This document shows positions 8,389-16,875 of a stretch of DNA of 64,000 nucleotides, piece after piece. The stretch covers positions 124,001-188,000 of the forward strand of contig CAZJHO010000002.1 of NCBI GenBank assembly GCA_964546015.1, read 5' to 3'. The notes beneath the pieces are model-generated. The model was not told the DNA's origin. It was given only the letters and a program-made list of their open reading frames with translations, and searched no databases. The stretch is from JAFGVL01 sp964546015 (GTDB lineage: Bacteria > Bacteroidota > Bacteroidia > Bacteroidales > Paludibacteraceae). A program made the translations under genes and the position numbers. Each line of letters opens with the position of its first letter. The stretch's first letter is position 1.

Positions 8389-9366
8389 TTGATAAAATTA
8401 CCGATACATATCATCACTCCCAGCAACCTGAATCAACCCTATCATCCATCTGTACTTTTCTTTGAAAAAGGGTTTGCCGGATACAAATATTGGATGGTGG
8501 AGTCGCCATATCCGGTTTTGCCAATATTACCGTACAGAGATAGATGGGAGACTCCTTGCATTCATTTTTCAAATGATGGAAAGAATTGGAATAGTATTAA
8601 AAATAATCCGATTGATGATTTAACAGAACTGCAAATAGAAAATAAATGTTATTTTTCGGATCCTCATTTGGTTTTTGTAAATAATTATATCGAATGTTGG
8701 TATCGTTTAACAGAGTTTGATAGCGAAGGAATTACTAAAACTAAAATTTTAAGAAAATGTACTAACGATGGTGTCTCGTGGACAGATAGAGAGTTGATGA
8801 TAAACCTGTCAAATAATAAAATTTTAGGTGAAATAATCATATCTCCTGCAATAACATATATCGACGGAATGTATTGTATGTGGTATGTGGACAAGTCTTC
8901 AAAAGAGAAAGACAGAAATATATGTTATGCTCATTCGAAAGATGGATTTAATTGGGAACAACATTCTATATGTTCCTTGAAAGGGTATTATTCTGACCCA
9001 TGGCATATTGATGTCCAATATATAAATAACAATTATTTATTATTGATTTATGGTAATGATAAAATCACTTTATGGAAAGGAGATATACCTGATAAATTCT
9101 CATTTGAAAAAGAAATTTTGAAACCAAGCAACAAGCCAAATTCATTTTATAGTAAAGGATTGTATAGAGCTTGTTTGGTTGAAGATAAAACAAGTTATAA
9201 AATATATTTTTCGGCTCATAATGGTATATGTAGCAATATTGGATTAATGCAGTCTAAGAAAAATTTTGATTTTAAAGTGGTTAATGGAGGAACTGTTTTG
9301 GATGCAGTTTGTGCTTTCTGTTTTCTACATTTTAGCCGGATAAAAAGAAAAATAAAAAAATCTTGA
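8389..9366 (+). CDS. Five-bladed beta-propeller (GH43/GH32-superfamily-like) protein
   Basis: A 325-residue protein starting at TTG 8389, with no signal peptide visible. The TTG is 3 bases after the upstream stop, and the next in-frame ATG would cut into conserved sequence. Repeated blade-like segments each end in SNDGKNWN, TNDGVSWTD and SKDGFNWEQ. These are the Asp-box-like turns seen in glycosidase-type propellers, with SDPHLVF and SDPWHIDV at corresponding positions. A propeller of this type in a biosynthetic locus could be a glycan-trimming enzyme or, more likely, a cytoplasmic transferase or phosphorylase of the same fold. Family assignment rests on motif style only. Confidence 0.65.
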   Translation: MIKLPIHIITPSNLNQPYHPSVLFFEKGFAGYKYWMVESPYPVLPILPYRDRWETPCIHFSNDGKNWNSIKNNPIDDLTELQIENKCYFSDPHLVFVNNYIECWYRLTEFDSEGITKTKILRKCTNDGVSWTDRELMINLSNNKILGEIIISPAITYIDGMYCMWYVDKSSKEKDRNICYAHSKDGFNWEQHSICSLKGYYSDPWHIDVQYINNNYLLLIYGNDKITLWKGDIPDKFSFEKEILKPSNKPNSFYSKGLYRACLVEDKTSYKIYFSAHNGICSNIGLMQSKKNFDFKVVNGGTVLDAVCAFCFLHFSRIKRKIKKS

Positions 9367-9367
9367 A

Positions 9368-10234
9368 ATGAATTCGTTACCGTTATTTTCTGTTCTAATT
9401 GCTAATTATAATAATGGAAAATATTTATCCGAAGCAATAGAAAGTGTGAGAAAGCAAACTTACACTAATTGGGAAATTATAATAGTTGACGACTTTTCAA
9501 CCGATAATTCGAAAGATATTTATCAGTTATACGCCGAAGACAATCGAATAAAAATTTTTTATAGCAAAGAAAATAACGGCTGTGGTTATACCAAAAGGCG
9601 TTGTGTGGAATTAGCTCTTGGCGATTTATGTGGTTTTTTAGATCCGGATGATGCACTTCTCCCTGATGCGTTAAGCAGTATGGTAGAAGCGCATCAAAAA
9701 GAACAAGAAGCAAGTTTAGTCTATTCAACATACATTTATTGTGATGAATTTTTGAACGAAATAAGAATCAATAAAAACCCAAGGGAAATACCTAACGATA
9801 CAGATTATTTGCATTTCAACAAAGGTTCTGTTCATGCTTTTGCTAGTTTTAAACGAGCATTATATTTAAAAACGAGCGGCATCGGATCAAATTTTAAACG
9901 GGCTATAGATCAAGATTTGTATTATAAGTTAGAAGAAGCTGGTAATCTGTTTTTCTTAGATAGACCGTTGTATCTCTATCGGTTTCATGAAGGAGGAATT
10001 TCTGTAAACAACAATGTTTACAAAGCCTTATTTTGGCATATTAAAGCAATCGAAGATGCTTGTATTAGGAGAGGTATTCAAAACGAGGCAGAAACGATAG
10101 TTTCTGATTTGATTTCTAATAGTATTGCTAATCCTAAAATTGAGATACAAGAATTGAAGAATAAATTAAATTCGTACATAAAACCAAATTTTAAAACAGT
10201 TTTAAAATGCCTTTATAGATGGATACGCCATTGA
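9368..10234 (+). CDS. Family 2 glycosyltransferase
   Basis: A GT-A fold glycosyltransferase of 288 residues. It has the N-terminal signature SVLIANYNNGKYLSEAIESV, the nucleotide-binding DD in IIIVDDFSTD and the metal-binding DxD in GFLDPDD. There is no membrane segment, so it should act at the inner face of the membrane on a lipid-linked acceptor. It starts 1 base after the previous stop and overlaps the next glycosyltransferase by 16 bases. The linkage formed cannot be read from sequence. Confidence 0.92.
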   Translation: MNSLPLFSVLIANYNNGKYLSEAIESVRKQTYTNWEIIIVDDFSTDNSKDIYQLYAEDNRIKIFYSKENNGCGYTKRRCVELALGDLCGFLDPDDALLPDALSSMVEAHQKEQEASLVYSTYIYCDEFLNEIRINKNPREIPNDTDYLHFNKGSVHAFASFKRALYLKTSGIGSNFKRAIDQDLYYKLEEAGNLFFLDRPLYLYRFHEGGISVNNNVYKALFWHIKAIEDACIRRGIQNEAETIVSDLISNSIANPKIEIQELKNKLNSYIKPNFKTVLKCLYRWIRH

Positions 10235-11214
10235 CTCCAAAAGTATCGGTACTCATGCCGGCATATAATGCAGCTGAATACTTGAATGCCGCTATTGAAA
10301 GCATCTTAAATCAAACTTTTGTTGATTTTGAATTTATCATCGTCAATGACGGTTCTACGGATAAGACCGAAGAGATTGTTTTGTCATACCAAGATATAAG
10401 AATCCGATATATAAAAAATGAAGAAAACTTGGGTTTGATACAAACTTTAAACAAAGGATTATCTTTATGTCAAGGAGAATATATTGCACGAATGGATGCC
10501 GATGATATAGCTGTTGATACACGATTAGAGAAACAAGTAGCATATTTGGATCAACATAAAAATGTTGCTGTTTGCGGAACTTGGTTTTATTTTTTTTCTG
10601 ATAAAAACAAGTCAAATATAAGAGAAATAAAGCATACTGTTGATCCCAATAATTTAAAATTAGATATGTTGCTTTTCGACCAAATTGGACATCCGACAGC
10701 TATGATTCGAAAAGACATTTTAGATAAATACCACCTTTCTTATAATAAAGATTATAAACATGCTGAAGATTATAAATTATGGATTGATATTTTGAAATAT
10801 TCAGATATTGTTAATATTCCTGAATTTTTATTGTATTACAGAGTGCATCATACTAATGTGAGTTTACTCTTTTCGGTAGAACAACAAAGTGTAGCCAATA
10901 AGATTAAAAAAGAATATTTAGAGTTTTTATTAAAACACTCAATAGAAGATGATTGCTTTGCTGTTTTTTTTCGAAAGCGAAAAATTAAAGATTGGTGTTG
11001 TTTTTTACGAATTTCGGAAGAACTTTTTTCTGTTTTTAAGGAATACAATATTTCTAACTGTTTTCTTAAGAAGTATTTAGTGCAATTGTTTAAGTATAAT
11101 TATACTCGTACTAATATATTAAAAATACCTTTAAAGGCATATTCTTCAGAATTGTATAAAATGTTTTCGTTAAAGCAAAAGATCAAATTAGTTATTAAGT
11201 CAATTCTAAATTAG
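10219..11214 (+). CDS. Family 2 glycosyltransferase
   Basis: A 331-residue GT2 with VSVLMPAYNAAEYLNAAIES, IIVNDGSTD and the acceptor/metal motif ARMDADD. ED in KHAEDYKLW is the probable catalytic base region. Its start lies inside the 3' end of the upstream GT2 (16-base overlap) and its stop abuts the next ATG (11215), indicating translational coupling. The basic C-terminal tail may associate with the membrane. Sugar specificity is unknown. Confidence 0.92.
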   Translation: MDTPLTPKVSVLMPAYNAAEYLNAAIESILNQTFVDFEFIIVNDGSTDKTEEIVLSYQDIRIRYIKNEENLGLIQTLNKGLSLCQGEYIARMDADDIAVDTRLEKQVAYLDQHKNVAVCGTWFYFFSDKNKSNIREIKHTVDPNNLKLDMLLFDQIGHPTAMIRKDILDKYHLSYNKDYKHAEDYKLWIDILKYSDIVNIPEFLLYYRVHHTNVSLLFSVEQQSVANKIKKEYLEFLLKHSIEDDCFAVFFRKRKIKDWCCFLRISEELFSVFKEYNISNCFLKKYLVQLFKYNYTRTNILKIPLKAYSSELYKMFSLKQKIKLVIKSILN

Positions 11215-11850
11215 ATGTTTAATAGATTAAAGAAATATTCAGTTTTAAATGGCAGTCAAATATTATACAGTATTTGGACTAATATAAGATTGAAAATTTT
11301 TCCGAAAATTAAAGTAATAATATTTCCTGAGGCAAAAATTAAATTTGATGATACAGCAATTATCAAACTTAAAGGAAGGTTGTCTGTTGGTAAAAGGTGG
11401 GAAAATACTGTTTATAAACCAACAATACTTAAAATATCAAAGGATTCTATTTTTGAAGTAAATGGAAACTTTGAAGTTTATACCGGAGCATTTATTTCTG
11501 TGGAGCCATCAGCCAAATTGATTTTAGGAAGCGGATATTCTAATTATGATGTTGAGATAGCATGTGCTAAAGAAATTATAATTGGTGATGAGGTTGCTAT
11601 TGCAAAGGGAGTTATAATAAGAGATTATGATGCTCATGTTATCAACGGAAATCAGGACGAAATGGCAAAGCCAATAAAGATAGGAAATCATGTTTGGATT
11701 GGTACAAGGGCAATTATTTTGAAGGGAGTAACTATTGGCGATGGGGCAATTGTGGCAGCAGGTGCTGTTGTTACATCGGATATTCCTCCTCGAACAGTTT
11801 GTGCCGGTGTTCCTGCCAGAATTATTAAAGAAAATGTAGAGTGGACCTAA
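11215..11850 (+). CDS. Left-handed beta-helix acyltransferase
   Basis: A hexapeptide-repeat O- or N-acyltransferase of 211 residues. The repeats are clear from about residue 85 on (IIIGDEVAIAKGVIIRD, IKIGNHVWIGTRAIILKGV, IGDGAIVAAGAVVTSDIP). The C-terminal VPARIIKE is typical of the WbbJ/maltose O-acetyltransferase group, and the likely catalytic His sits in YDAHVING. It is a clear paralog of the gene at 21330 (shared RDYDAH/RDFDAH and the GVPA-K-IKEN ending). Both lie shortly upstream of a redox-protein/pyruvyl-transferase pair. Confidence 0.9.
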   Translation: MFNRLKKYSVLNGSQILYSIWTNIRLKIFPKIKVIIFPEAKIKFDDTAIIKLKGRLSVGKRWENTVYKPTILKISKDSIFEVNGNFEVYTGAFISVEPSAKLILGSGYSNYDVEIACAKEIIIGDEVAIAKGVIIRDYDAHVINGNQDEMAKPIKIGNHVWIGTRAIILKGVTIGDGAIVAAGAVVTSDIPPRTVCAGVPARIIKENVEWT

Positions 11851-11874
11851 TTGATTTATTCTAAAAGTAGTAGT

Positions 11875-12750
11875 ATGATTTCAGTAATAGTCACCTGTTT
11901 CAATGAAGGTAAACTTTTATATAGAGCAATAGAATCTCTTAAAAAGCAAACTTATCAGAATTTTGAGGTAATTATTGTAAAAGATTTTTCAGACCATAGA
12001 GAAACCATTGAAGTTTGTCGTGATTTAGAGGTACAAGGATATTGTGTATTATGGACAGAAAAAAATGTAGGGGTTTCCGTTACCCGTAATATGGGTATAG
12101 AAAAAGCTGTTGGTGAGATTATTTATACTTTAGATGCTGACGATGAATTACCAAACAATGCACTACAGATTGTGTCGGAAACTTTTGAAAAATCAAAAGC
12201 AGAATTTGTATATGGTAATTATTTTTTAGATGAAAATAATGGAAAGAAGCAAACTATTGTTAATTGTGGAAGAATAACAACAAACGGCTTTTTGGATAAC
12301 CATAAATTATTCAAAGGCTGGAACTTACTTGGGATGTCTCCCTTTAAAAAGAGTCTTTGGGAAAAAGTTGGAGGTTATTCGGAAGAATTCTCCTATTCAT
12401 GTCAAGATGTTGACTTTCAAATCAAATCACTTTCTCTTCATGCAAAAGCAGCATATATAGACGAAGTGATTTATATATGGCATAAAATGAATACAGGTAT
12501 AAATAGCTCTTTGAAAAATCGTCAAGATTTGGATAAATGTTATTATAATCATATTGAATTTATTAACAAATATATTTCAACTCGTTACACTCTTGCGATA
12601 TGTGAAACTTTTAAGGATGTAAAAAAATATAGGTTATATTTTAGGAAACACATACATAAAGAAAAAAAAATCTTTTTATCTATAATAGAACCGTTATGTT
12701 CATATAAAATATTAACAGCATTAGGGAGATTTATGCTCAATCGCAGATAA
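11875..12750 (+). CDS. Family 2 glycosyltransferase
   Basis: A GT2 of 291 residues from ATG 11875 (MISVIVTCFNEGKLLYRAIE). A TTG at 11851, directly after the upstream stop, could add eight residues, but those residues do not look like GT2 sequence. Visible motifs are IIVKDFSD in place of the usual DDGS, the metal site TLDADDE, and QDVDF near the catalytic region. The DFSD variant is uncommon and may alter donor binding. Predicted soluble or peripheral, acting in glycan assembly. Confidence 0.88.
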   Translation: MISVIVTCFNEGKLLYRAIESLKKQTYQNFEVIIVKDFSDHRETIEVCRDLEVQGYCVLWTEKNVGVSVTRNMGIEKAVGEIIYTLDADDELPNNALQIVSETFEKSKAEFVYGNYFLDENNGKKQTIVNCGRITTNGFLDNHKLFKGWNLLGMSPFKKSLWEKVGGYSEEFSYSCQDVDFQIKSLSLHAKAAYIDEVIYIWHKMNTGINSSLKNRQDLDKCYYNHIEFINKYISTRYTLAICETFKDVKKYRLYFRKHIHKEKKIFLSIIEPLCSYKILTALGRFMLNRR

Positions 12751-12767
12751 TTTATAACAAAACAAAA

Positions 12768-13757
12768 ATGTTGAAAAAAATAAAAAAAATTATACCAGAA
12801 AAAATAAAAATATTTAGAATAATATTACAAGGGTATAAGTATGATTTTATAAGATATTATACTTATTCTAATTCGTATAAAAATGTAGATACTGAGTCAA
12901 AGTATCATGCAATCTTGACATTTAATTATCATGTTATAGAAAAAGGTTTAACAATGCCAAATACGACTTTAGGATTTGGAAAGAACAAGATAAAGTACCT
13001 TATAGATATATGCAATGAATATTTTGATAAAGGATATAATTTAAAATCAATTCCCTTTATTCATTCTGTAAAAGTATTAAATGAATATGTGTCTTTTCAT
13101 GATCAAAATAATTATAAACTAGAAGATAACCTAAGAAATAGAATTGTAAATTTAGCCGAAAAAACTTCAATAAATTCTCAGAGTAATCAATTACAAATGA
13201 ATCGAAACTCTTTTTTTGAATTTCAAAATTCATCATTCGATGAATTTTGTATGTCTAGACATACAGTTCGTAATTTCTCAAAAGAAGATATTTCTTTGGA
13301 TGTATTAAATAAATGTGTCAAGTTGGCATTACAAACTCCTTCTGCATGTAATAGGCAACCCAATAAATTACTTATTATTAAAGATAAAGATGTAATAAAT
13401 AAAATTTTATCATTACAAGATGGTAATCGAGGATTTGGACATTTAACAAATACTTTAGTTGTATTTACTTCTGATATTTCGGTTTTTGGTGGAAGTGGAG
13501 AAAGAAATGATATTTTTTTAAATTCGGGAATGTTTATTATGTCCTTTATTTATGCTTTACATTTTTATGGAATAGGTTCATGTGCCCTAAATTGGAGCGT
13601 TAAACCTGAGTTAGACCTTTCTTTAAGAAAAATATTGAATATTCCAGATTCTCAAACAATTACTTTAATTCTTAGTTGTGGCTATCTGCCAAATGAATTT
13701 AAAGTTGCTCTCTCCCCCAAACTAAATATAGATGAAATAACAACTATCATTCAATAA
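12768..13757 (+). CDS. Nitroreductase-family flavoprotein with an N-terminal extension
   Basis: A 329-residue protein whose C-terminal half (from about residue 160) is a nitroreductase-type FMN domain. It contains SRHTVRNFSKEDIS (FMN-phosphate-binding region), LQTPSACNRQP and YGIGSCALNWSV. The first ~150 residues are an extension not found in the classical enzymes. It lies 17 bases upstream of a pyruvyl transferase, the same position occupied by the FrhB-like proteins at 6021 and 21991. It therefore probably supplies a redox step to the same decoration. The substrate is unknown. Confidence 0.85.
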   Translation: MLKKIKKIIPEKIKIFRIILQGYKYDFIRYYTYSNSYKNVDTESKYHAILTFNYHVIEKGLTMPNTTLGFGKNKIKYLIDICNEYFDKGYNLKSIPFIHSVKVLNEYVSFHDQNNYKLEDNLRNRIVNLAEKTSINSQSNQLQMNRNSFFEFQNSSFDEFCMSRHTVRNFSKEDISLDVLNKCVKLALQTPSACNRQPNKLLIIKDKDVINKILSLQDGNRGFGHLTNTLVVFTSDISVFGGSGERNDIFLNSGMFIMSFIYALHFYGIGSCALNWSVKPELDLSLRKILNIPDSQTITLILSCGYLPNEFKVALSPKLNIDEITTIIQ

Positions 13758-13774
13758 TATATTGGGCTATAAAT

Positions 13775-14836
13775 ATGAAAATCGGGATACTGACATTACA
13801 TTATTCGCATAATTATGGTGCTGTTCTTCAATGTTTTGCTTTATGCAAAACATTGAAGAACATGGGATTATGTCCCATGTTGATTGATAGACAATTAAAT
13901 AGGAAAACATCAAAATTGTCATTTCTACAAAAACTGCTACATTTTTTTAGACCATATCCTTTTTTTGAGTTTAAGAAAAAATATTTAAAACCTATTACAA
14001 GGGAAATTAATAATGACATTGATATGCTTACCTTAGCATCCGAGTTTGATGCTGTTATTGTAGGTAGTGATCAGGTATGGAGAAAAGAATATACAGATGT
14101 TGGATATAATTATTTTTTAGACTTTGTAGATGATAAGACAAAAAAAATTGCATATGCAGCTTCGTTTGGAAAAGATAATTGGCAATATGATGAAGACTGG
14201 ACTTCCTCAATAAAAAAACTTTTAATTAGATTTAGTAATATATCAGTAAGAGAATTTTCAGGAATACAGATATGTCAAAAAGATTTGGATTGTAAAAATG
14301 TAGAGTTTGTTTTAGATCCAACATTGTTATTAGATGCACAAGAATATAAGAGTTGTTTTTCTGTTAAAAATAACAATAAGGATGTAATTGCAAGTTACAT
14401 ATTAGATAATACTGATAGTAGTAACTTATTGAAGAAACTAGTATCAAAAGAAACTAATTTGTTGGTATTGGATTTATTAGAAAATTCGTCAAAGGGAAAA
14501 AGAGTATTTAAAAAGAAGATAACTGTTAATCAATGGATAAATAGTATTGCTAATAGTAAATTAATATTGACAGATTCATACCATGGGATGTTATTCTCTA
14601 TTATTTTTAACAAACAATTTATTGTGCTATCGAATAATAATAGAGGTAAAGATCGTTTCACTTCTATTTTAAAATTAATAGGTCTTGAAAATCGTATCCT
14701 TTCGAATAATTTTTCAGAATCAGATATTCATAATCTTCTTATCGAACCAATAGATTACAATGAGGTGAATATAATATTGGAGAAAAAACGAACTTTTTCT
14801 CTAAATTTCCTCGAAAAAGCGTTAATTGCTGTATGA
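13775..14836 (+). CDS. Polysaccharide pyruvyl transferase family protein
   Basis: A 353-residue member of the PS_pyruv_trans family. Motifs are HNYGAVLQCFALCKTLKNMG at the N-terminus, VGSDQVWR, KIAYAASFG, and DSYHGMLFSIIFNKQF near the C-terminus. It is closely related to the protein at 23182, with the same motif order. The coding sequence contains two strong tandem hairpins at 13822-13881, shared almost exactly with that paralog. It follows the nitroreductase-like gene and overlaps the next GT2 by 4 bases (ATGA). Donor PEP and acceptor sugar are inferred from the family. Confidence 0.9.
   Translation: MKIGILTLHYSHNYGAVLQCFALCKTLKNMGLCPMLIDRQLNRKTSKLSFLQKLLHFFRPYPFFEFKKKYLKPITREINNDIDMLTLASEFDAVIVGSDQVWRKEYTDVGYNYFLDFVDDKTKKIAYAASFGKDNWQYDEDWTSSIKKLLIRFSNISVREFSGIQICQKDLDCKNVEFVLDPTLLLDAQEYKSCFSVKNNNKDVIASYILDNTDSSNLLKKLVSKETNLLVLDLLENSSKGKRVFKKKITVNQWINSIANSKLILTDSYHGMLFSIIFNKQFIVLSNNNRGKDRFTSILKLIGLENRILSNNFSESDIHNLLIEPIDYNEVNIILEKKRTFSLNFLEKALIAV
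13822..13881 (+). repeat. Tandem intragenic hairpins, copy 1
   Basis: Inside the pyruvyl-transferase gene. Hairpin A at 13822-13862 has an 18-nt left arm TGTTCTTCAATGTTTTGC, a 5-nt loop TTTAT and a perfectly complementary right arm. Hairpin B at 13859-13881 has arms AACATGGGA and TCCCATGTT around TTATG, plus a possible closing T-G pair. A and B share four bases. The same pair recurs at 23229-23288. The stems run through in-frame codons (AVLQCFALCKTLKNMG...). Seen directly; any RNA or DNA function is inference. Confidence 0.8.
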
Positions 14837-15672
14837 TGAAAATATATCCTAAAATATCAATAGTCACTCCGGTATATAATCGAGTTCAATACTTGGAACA
14901 AACTATACTATCTGTTCTATCTCAGAATTATCCTAATTTAGAATATATCATTATTGATGCAGGCAGTACAGATGGCACTGTTGATATTATTAAAAAATAT
15001 GAATCACAGCTAGCTTATTGGATAAGTGAGCCGGATAAAGGGATGTACCATGCTATTCAAAAAGGATTTGATAAGAGTACAGGAGAAATAATGGCGTGGT
15101 TAAATTCGGATGACATGTATCATCTAAATTCATTGTGGATTATAGCTGATATTTTCTCAGAACTAAATAGTGTCAATTGGATTATAGGGATTCCGAGTTT
15201 ATACAACGAAAAAGGGTTGTGTGTAAAAGTATTTCAGCCGGTTAAGTGGTCAAGAAAAAAAATACTTATTGGTGATTTTCGATGGATACAACAAGAATCT
15301 GTTTTTTTTAGGCGAACCTTATGGGATAAATCGGGAAATTCTTTGAACTTAAGTTATAAATTAGCTGCTGACTTTGAGTTGTGGACAAGATTTTTTCAAT
15401 ATGCAAACCTGTATACTGTCAATACCGTATTAAGTGGTTTTAGGTTGCATGGCAATCAATTGTCTATAAATCAGGGAAGCGTTTATGAAAAAGAAGTTTG
15501 TAGTATTTATAATCAGTTAAAATGTAAACCGTTTTTGCTTCGAAAGTTATTTTTAGTGCAGAAATGGTTACCTAAAAGAATATCTTTCTTTTTCATTCCA
15601 TTTTGGGATAGAATATACCGTTTACCAAAGGTTATATATTATGATTTTGATAAAAATCAGTGGCAAAAATGA
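14833..15672 (+). CDS. Family 2 glycosyltransferase (WcaA-like)
   Basis: A 279-residue GT2 with ISIVTPVYNRVQYLEQTILS, IIIDAGSTDGT, the segment SEPDKGMYHAIQKG and the metal site WLNSDDMY. DAGSTDGT with DKGMYDA-type sequence is characteristic of the WcaA-like subgroup. It also has QQESVFFRR and DFELWTRFF. It starts by ATGA overlap with the pyruvyl transferase and overlaps the next gene by 4 bases. Linkage unknown. Confidence 0.92.
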   Translation: MMKIYPKISIVTPVYNRVQYLEQTILSVLSQNYPNLEYIIIDAGSTDGTVDIIKKYESQLAYWISEPDKGMYHAIQKGFDKSTGEIMAWLNSDDMYHLNSLWIIADIFSELNSVNWIIGIPSLYNEKGLCVKVFQPVKWSRKKILIGDFRWIQQESVFFRRTLWDKSGNSLNLSYKLAADFELWTRFFQYANLYTVNTVLSGFRLHGNQLSINQGSVYEKEVCSIYNQLKCKPFLLRKLFLVQKWLPKRISFFFIPFWDRIYRLPKVIYYDFDKNQWQK

Positions 15673-16811
15673 AAATAGGAATATTAACAGAAGGATATCC
15701 TAACAAAAGAAACATAAACTATTTAACTCATAATAAATATATTAGAATAAATAGTTTAAATAAAACCGTCTATTATAAAAAGTTCGGATTTAGTGATGGA
15801 TGTAGTTACAATGGGTTTTTCTTTGAATTATTGTTTTATGATGTAGCTCATTTTTTTAATACCATTTCATTATCGAAAGCACCATGGATTACTACATTTG
15901 AAACAGCAGTTCCCTTTTATAATAAAGAAATAAGTGAATATTTATATGCCGATTTTGATATCAATGCTGTTCGAAATTATAAAAAATTAGAGGAGGGGTT
16001 AAAGTGTTGTGCTTCCAATTCGTGTAAAGCGTTGATAGCTATTTCTAAATGCACACAAGATATTCAATTAAAGTTAGTTGCCAATTTTCCTCAATACGAA
16101 GATGCTATTAAATTGAAATTGATTCAATTGTATCCGCCGCAAGAATTGCTTATAAATTCTGTGGAAGAAAAGTCTCAATATGTTGATGAAAAACTGACAT
16201 TCATATTTGTTGGTCGCGAATTTTATCGTAAAGGAGGATTAGCTATATTACGATGTTTTGAAAAGTTATCATTAAAATATGATTTCAATTTAATTATTGT
16301 AAGCAATTTAAACAATGATATACCTCATATTTTTACTAAAAAAGATGAACAAGAAGCAAAATATTTAATTAAAAAGTATAATGGGAATTGGCTAAAGTAC
16401 TATGAGTCATTACGAAATGAACAGGTACTTGATTTAATGAAGAGATCTCATATAGGGCTTTTGCCAACCTATTCGGATACATTCGGTTATTCTGTTTTGG
16501 AATTTCAGGCAGCAGGCTGTCCGGTTATTTCGAGCGATATTAGAGCCTTGCCGGAAATTAATAATAATAAATGCGGCTGGTTGATGAACATTGGCGAAAA
16601 AACAAAACATGGAGAAATTAAGAATTTAGGTTTTGTGTTAAAAAATCAAGAAATGGAAAGAAAAATGTTTGATCTGATAAGTCTAATTTTAACAACGGGA
16701 TTTGTAGAAAAAGAAAAAATAGATTTTTGTATTCAAAGAATAAAGGAAAACCATTCTTTAGAAGAATATGAAAAAACGCTTAGTAATATATACAAAGAAG
16801 TAGCAAAATAA
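15669..16811 (+). CDS. Family 4 (GT-B) glycosyltransferase
   Basis: A retaining GT-B enzyme of 380 residues from ATG 15669 (MKIGILTEGYPNKR). This start overlaps the upstream TGA as ATGA, and an in-frame GTG at 15660 is less likely. The donor-binding half contains LTFIFVGREFYRKGG, the usual opening of the C-terminal Rossmann domain. GLLPTYSDTFGYSVLEFQAAG follows, with the E-x7-E type motif (SVLEFQAAGCPVISS). A 64-base gap separates it from the MBOAT gene. Sugar specificity is unknown. Confidence 0.88.
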   Translation: MKIGILTEGYPNKRNINYLTHNKYIRINSLNKTVYYKKFGFSDGCSYNGFFFELLFYDVAHFFNTISLSKAPWITTFETAVPFYNKEISEYLYADFDINAVRNYKKLEEGLKCCASNSCKALIAISKCTQDIQLKLVANFPQYEDAIKLKLIQLYPPQELLINSVEEKSQYVDEKLTFIFVGREFYRKGGLAILRCFEKLSLKYDFNLIIVSNLNNDIPHIFTKKDEQEAKYLIKKYNGNWLKYYESLRNEQVLDLMKRSHIGLLPTYSDTFGYSVLEFQAAGCPVISSDIRALPEINNNKCGWLMNIGEKTKHGEIKNLGFVLKNQEMERKMFDLISLILTTGFVEKEKIDFCIQRIKENHSLEEYEKTLSNIYKEVAK

Positions 16812-16875
16812 GTACACCTCTCTCCATTATCACCATAAACTCTAATAACAATAAGTTTTACGAAAATATCAATAA

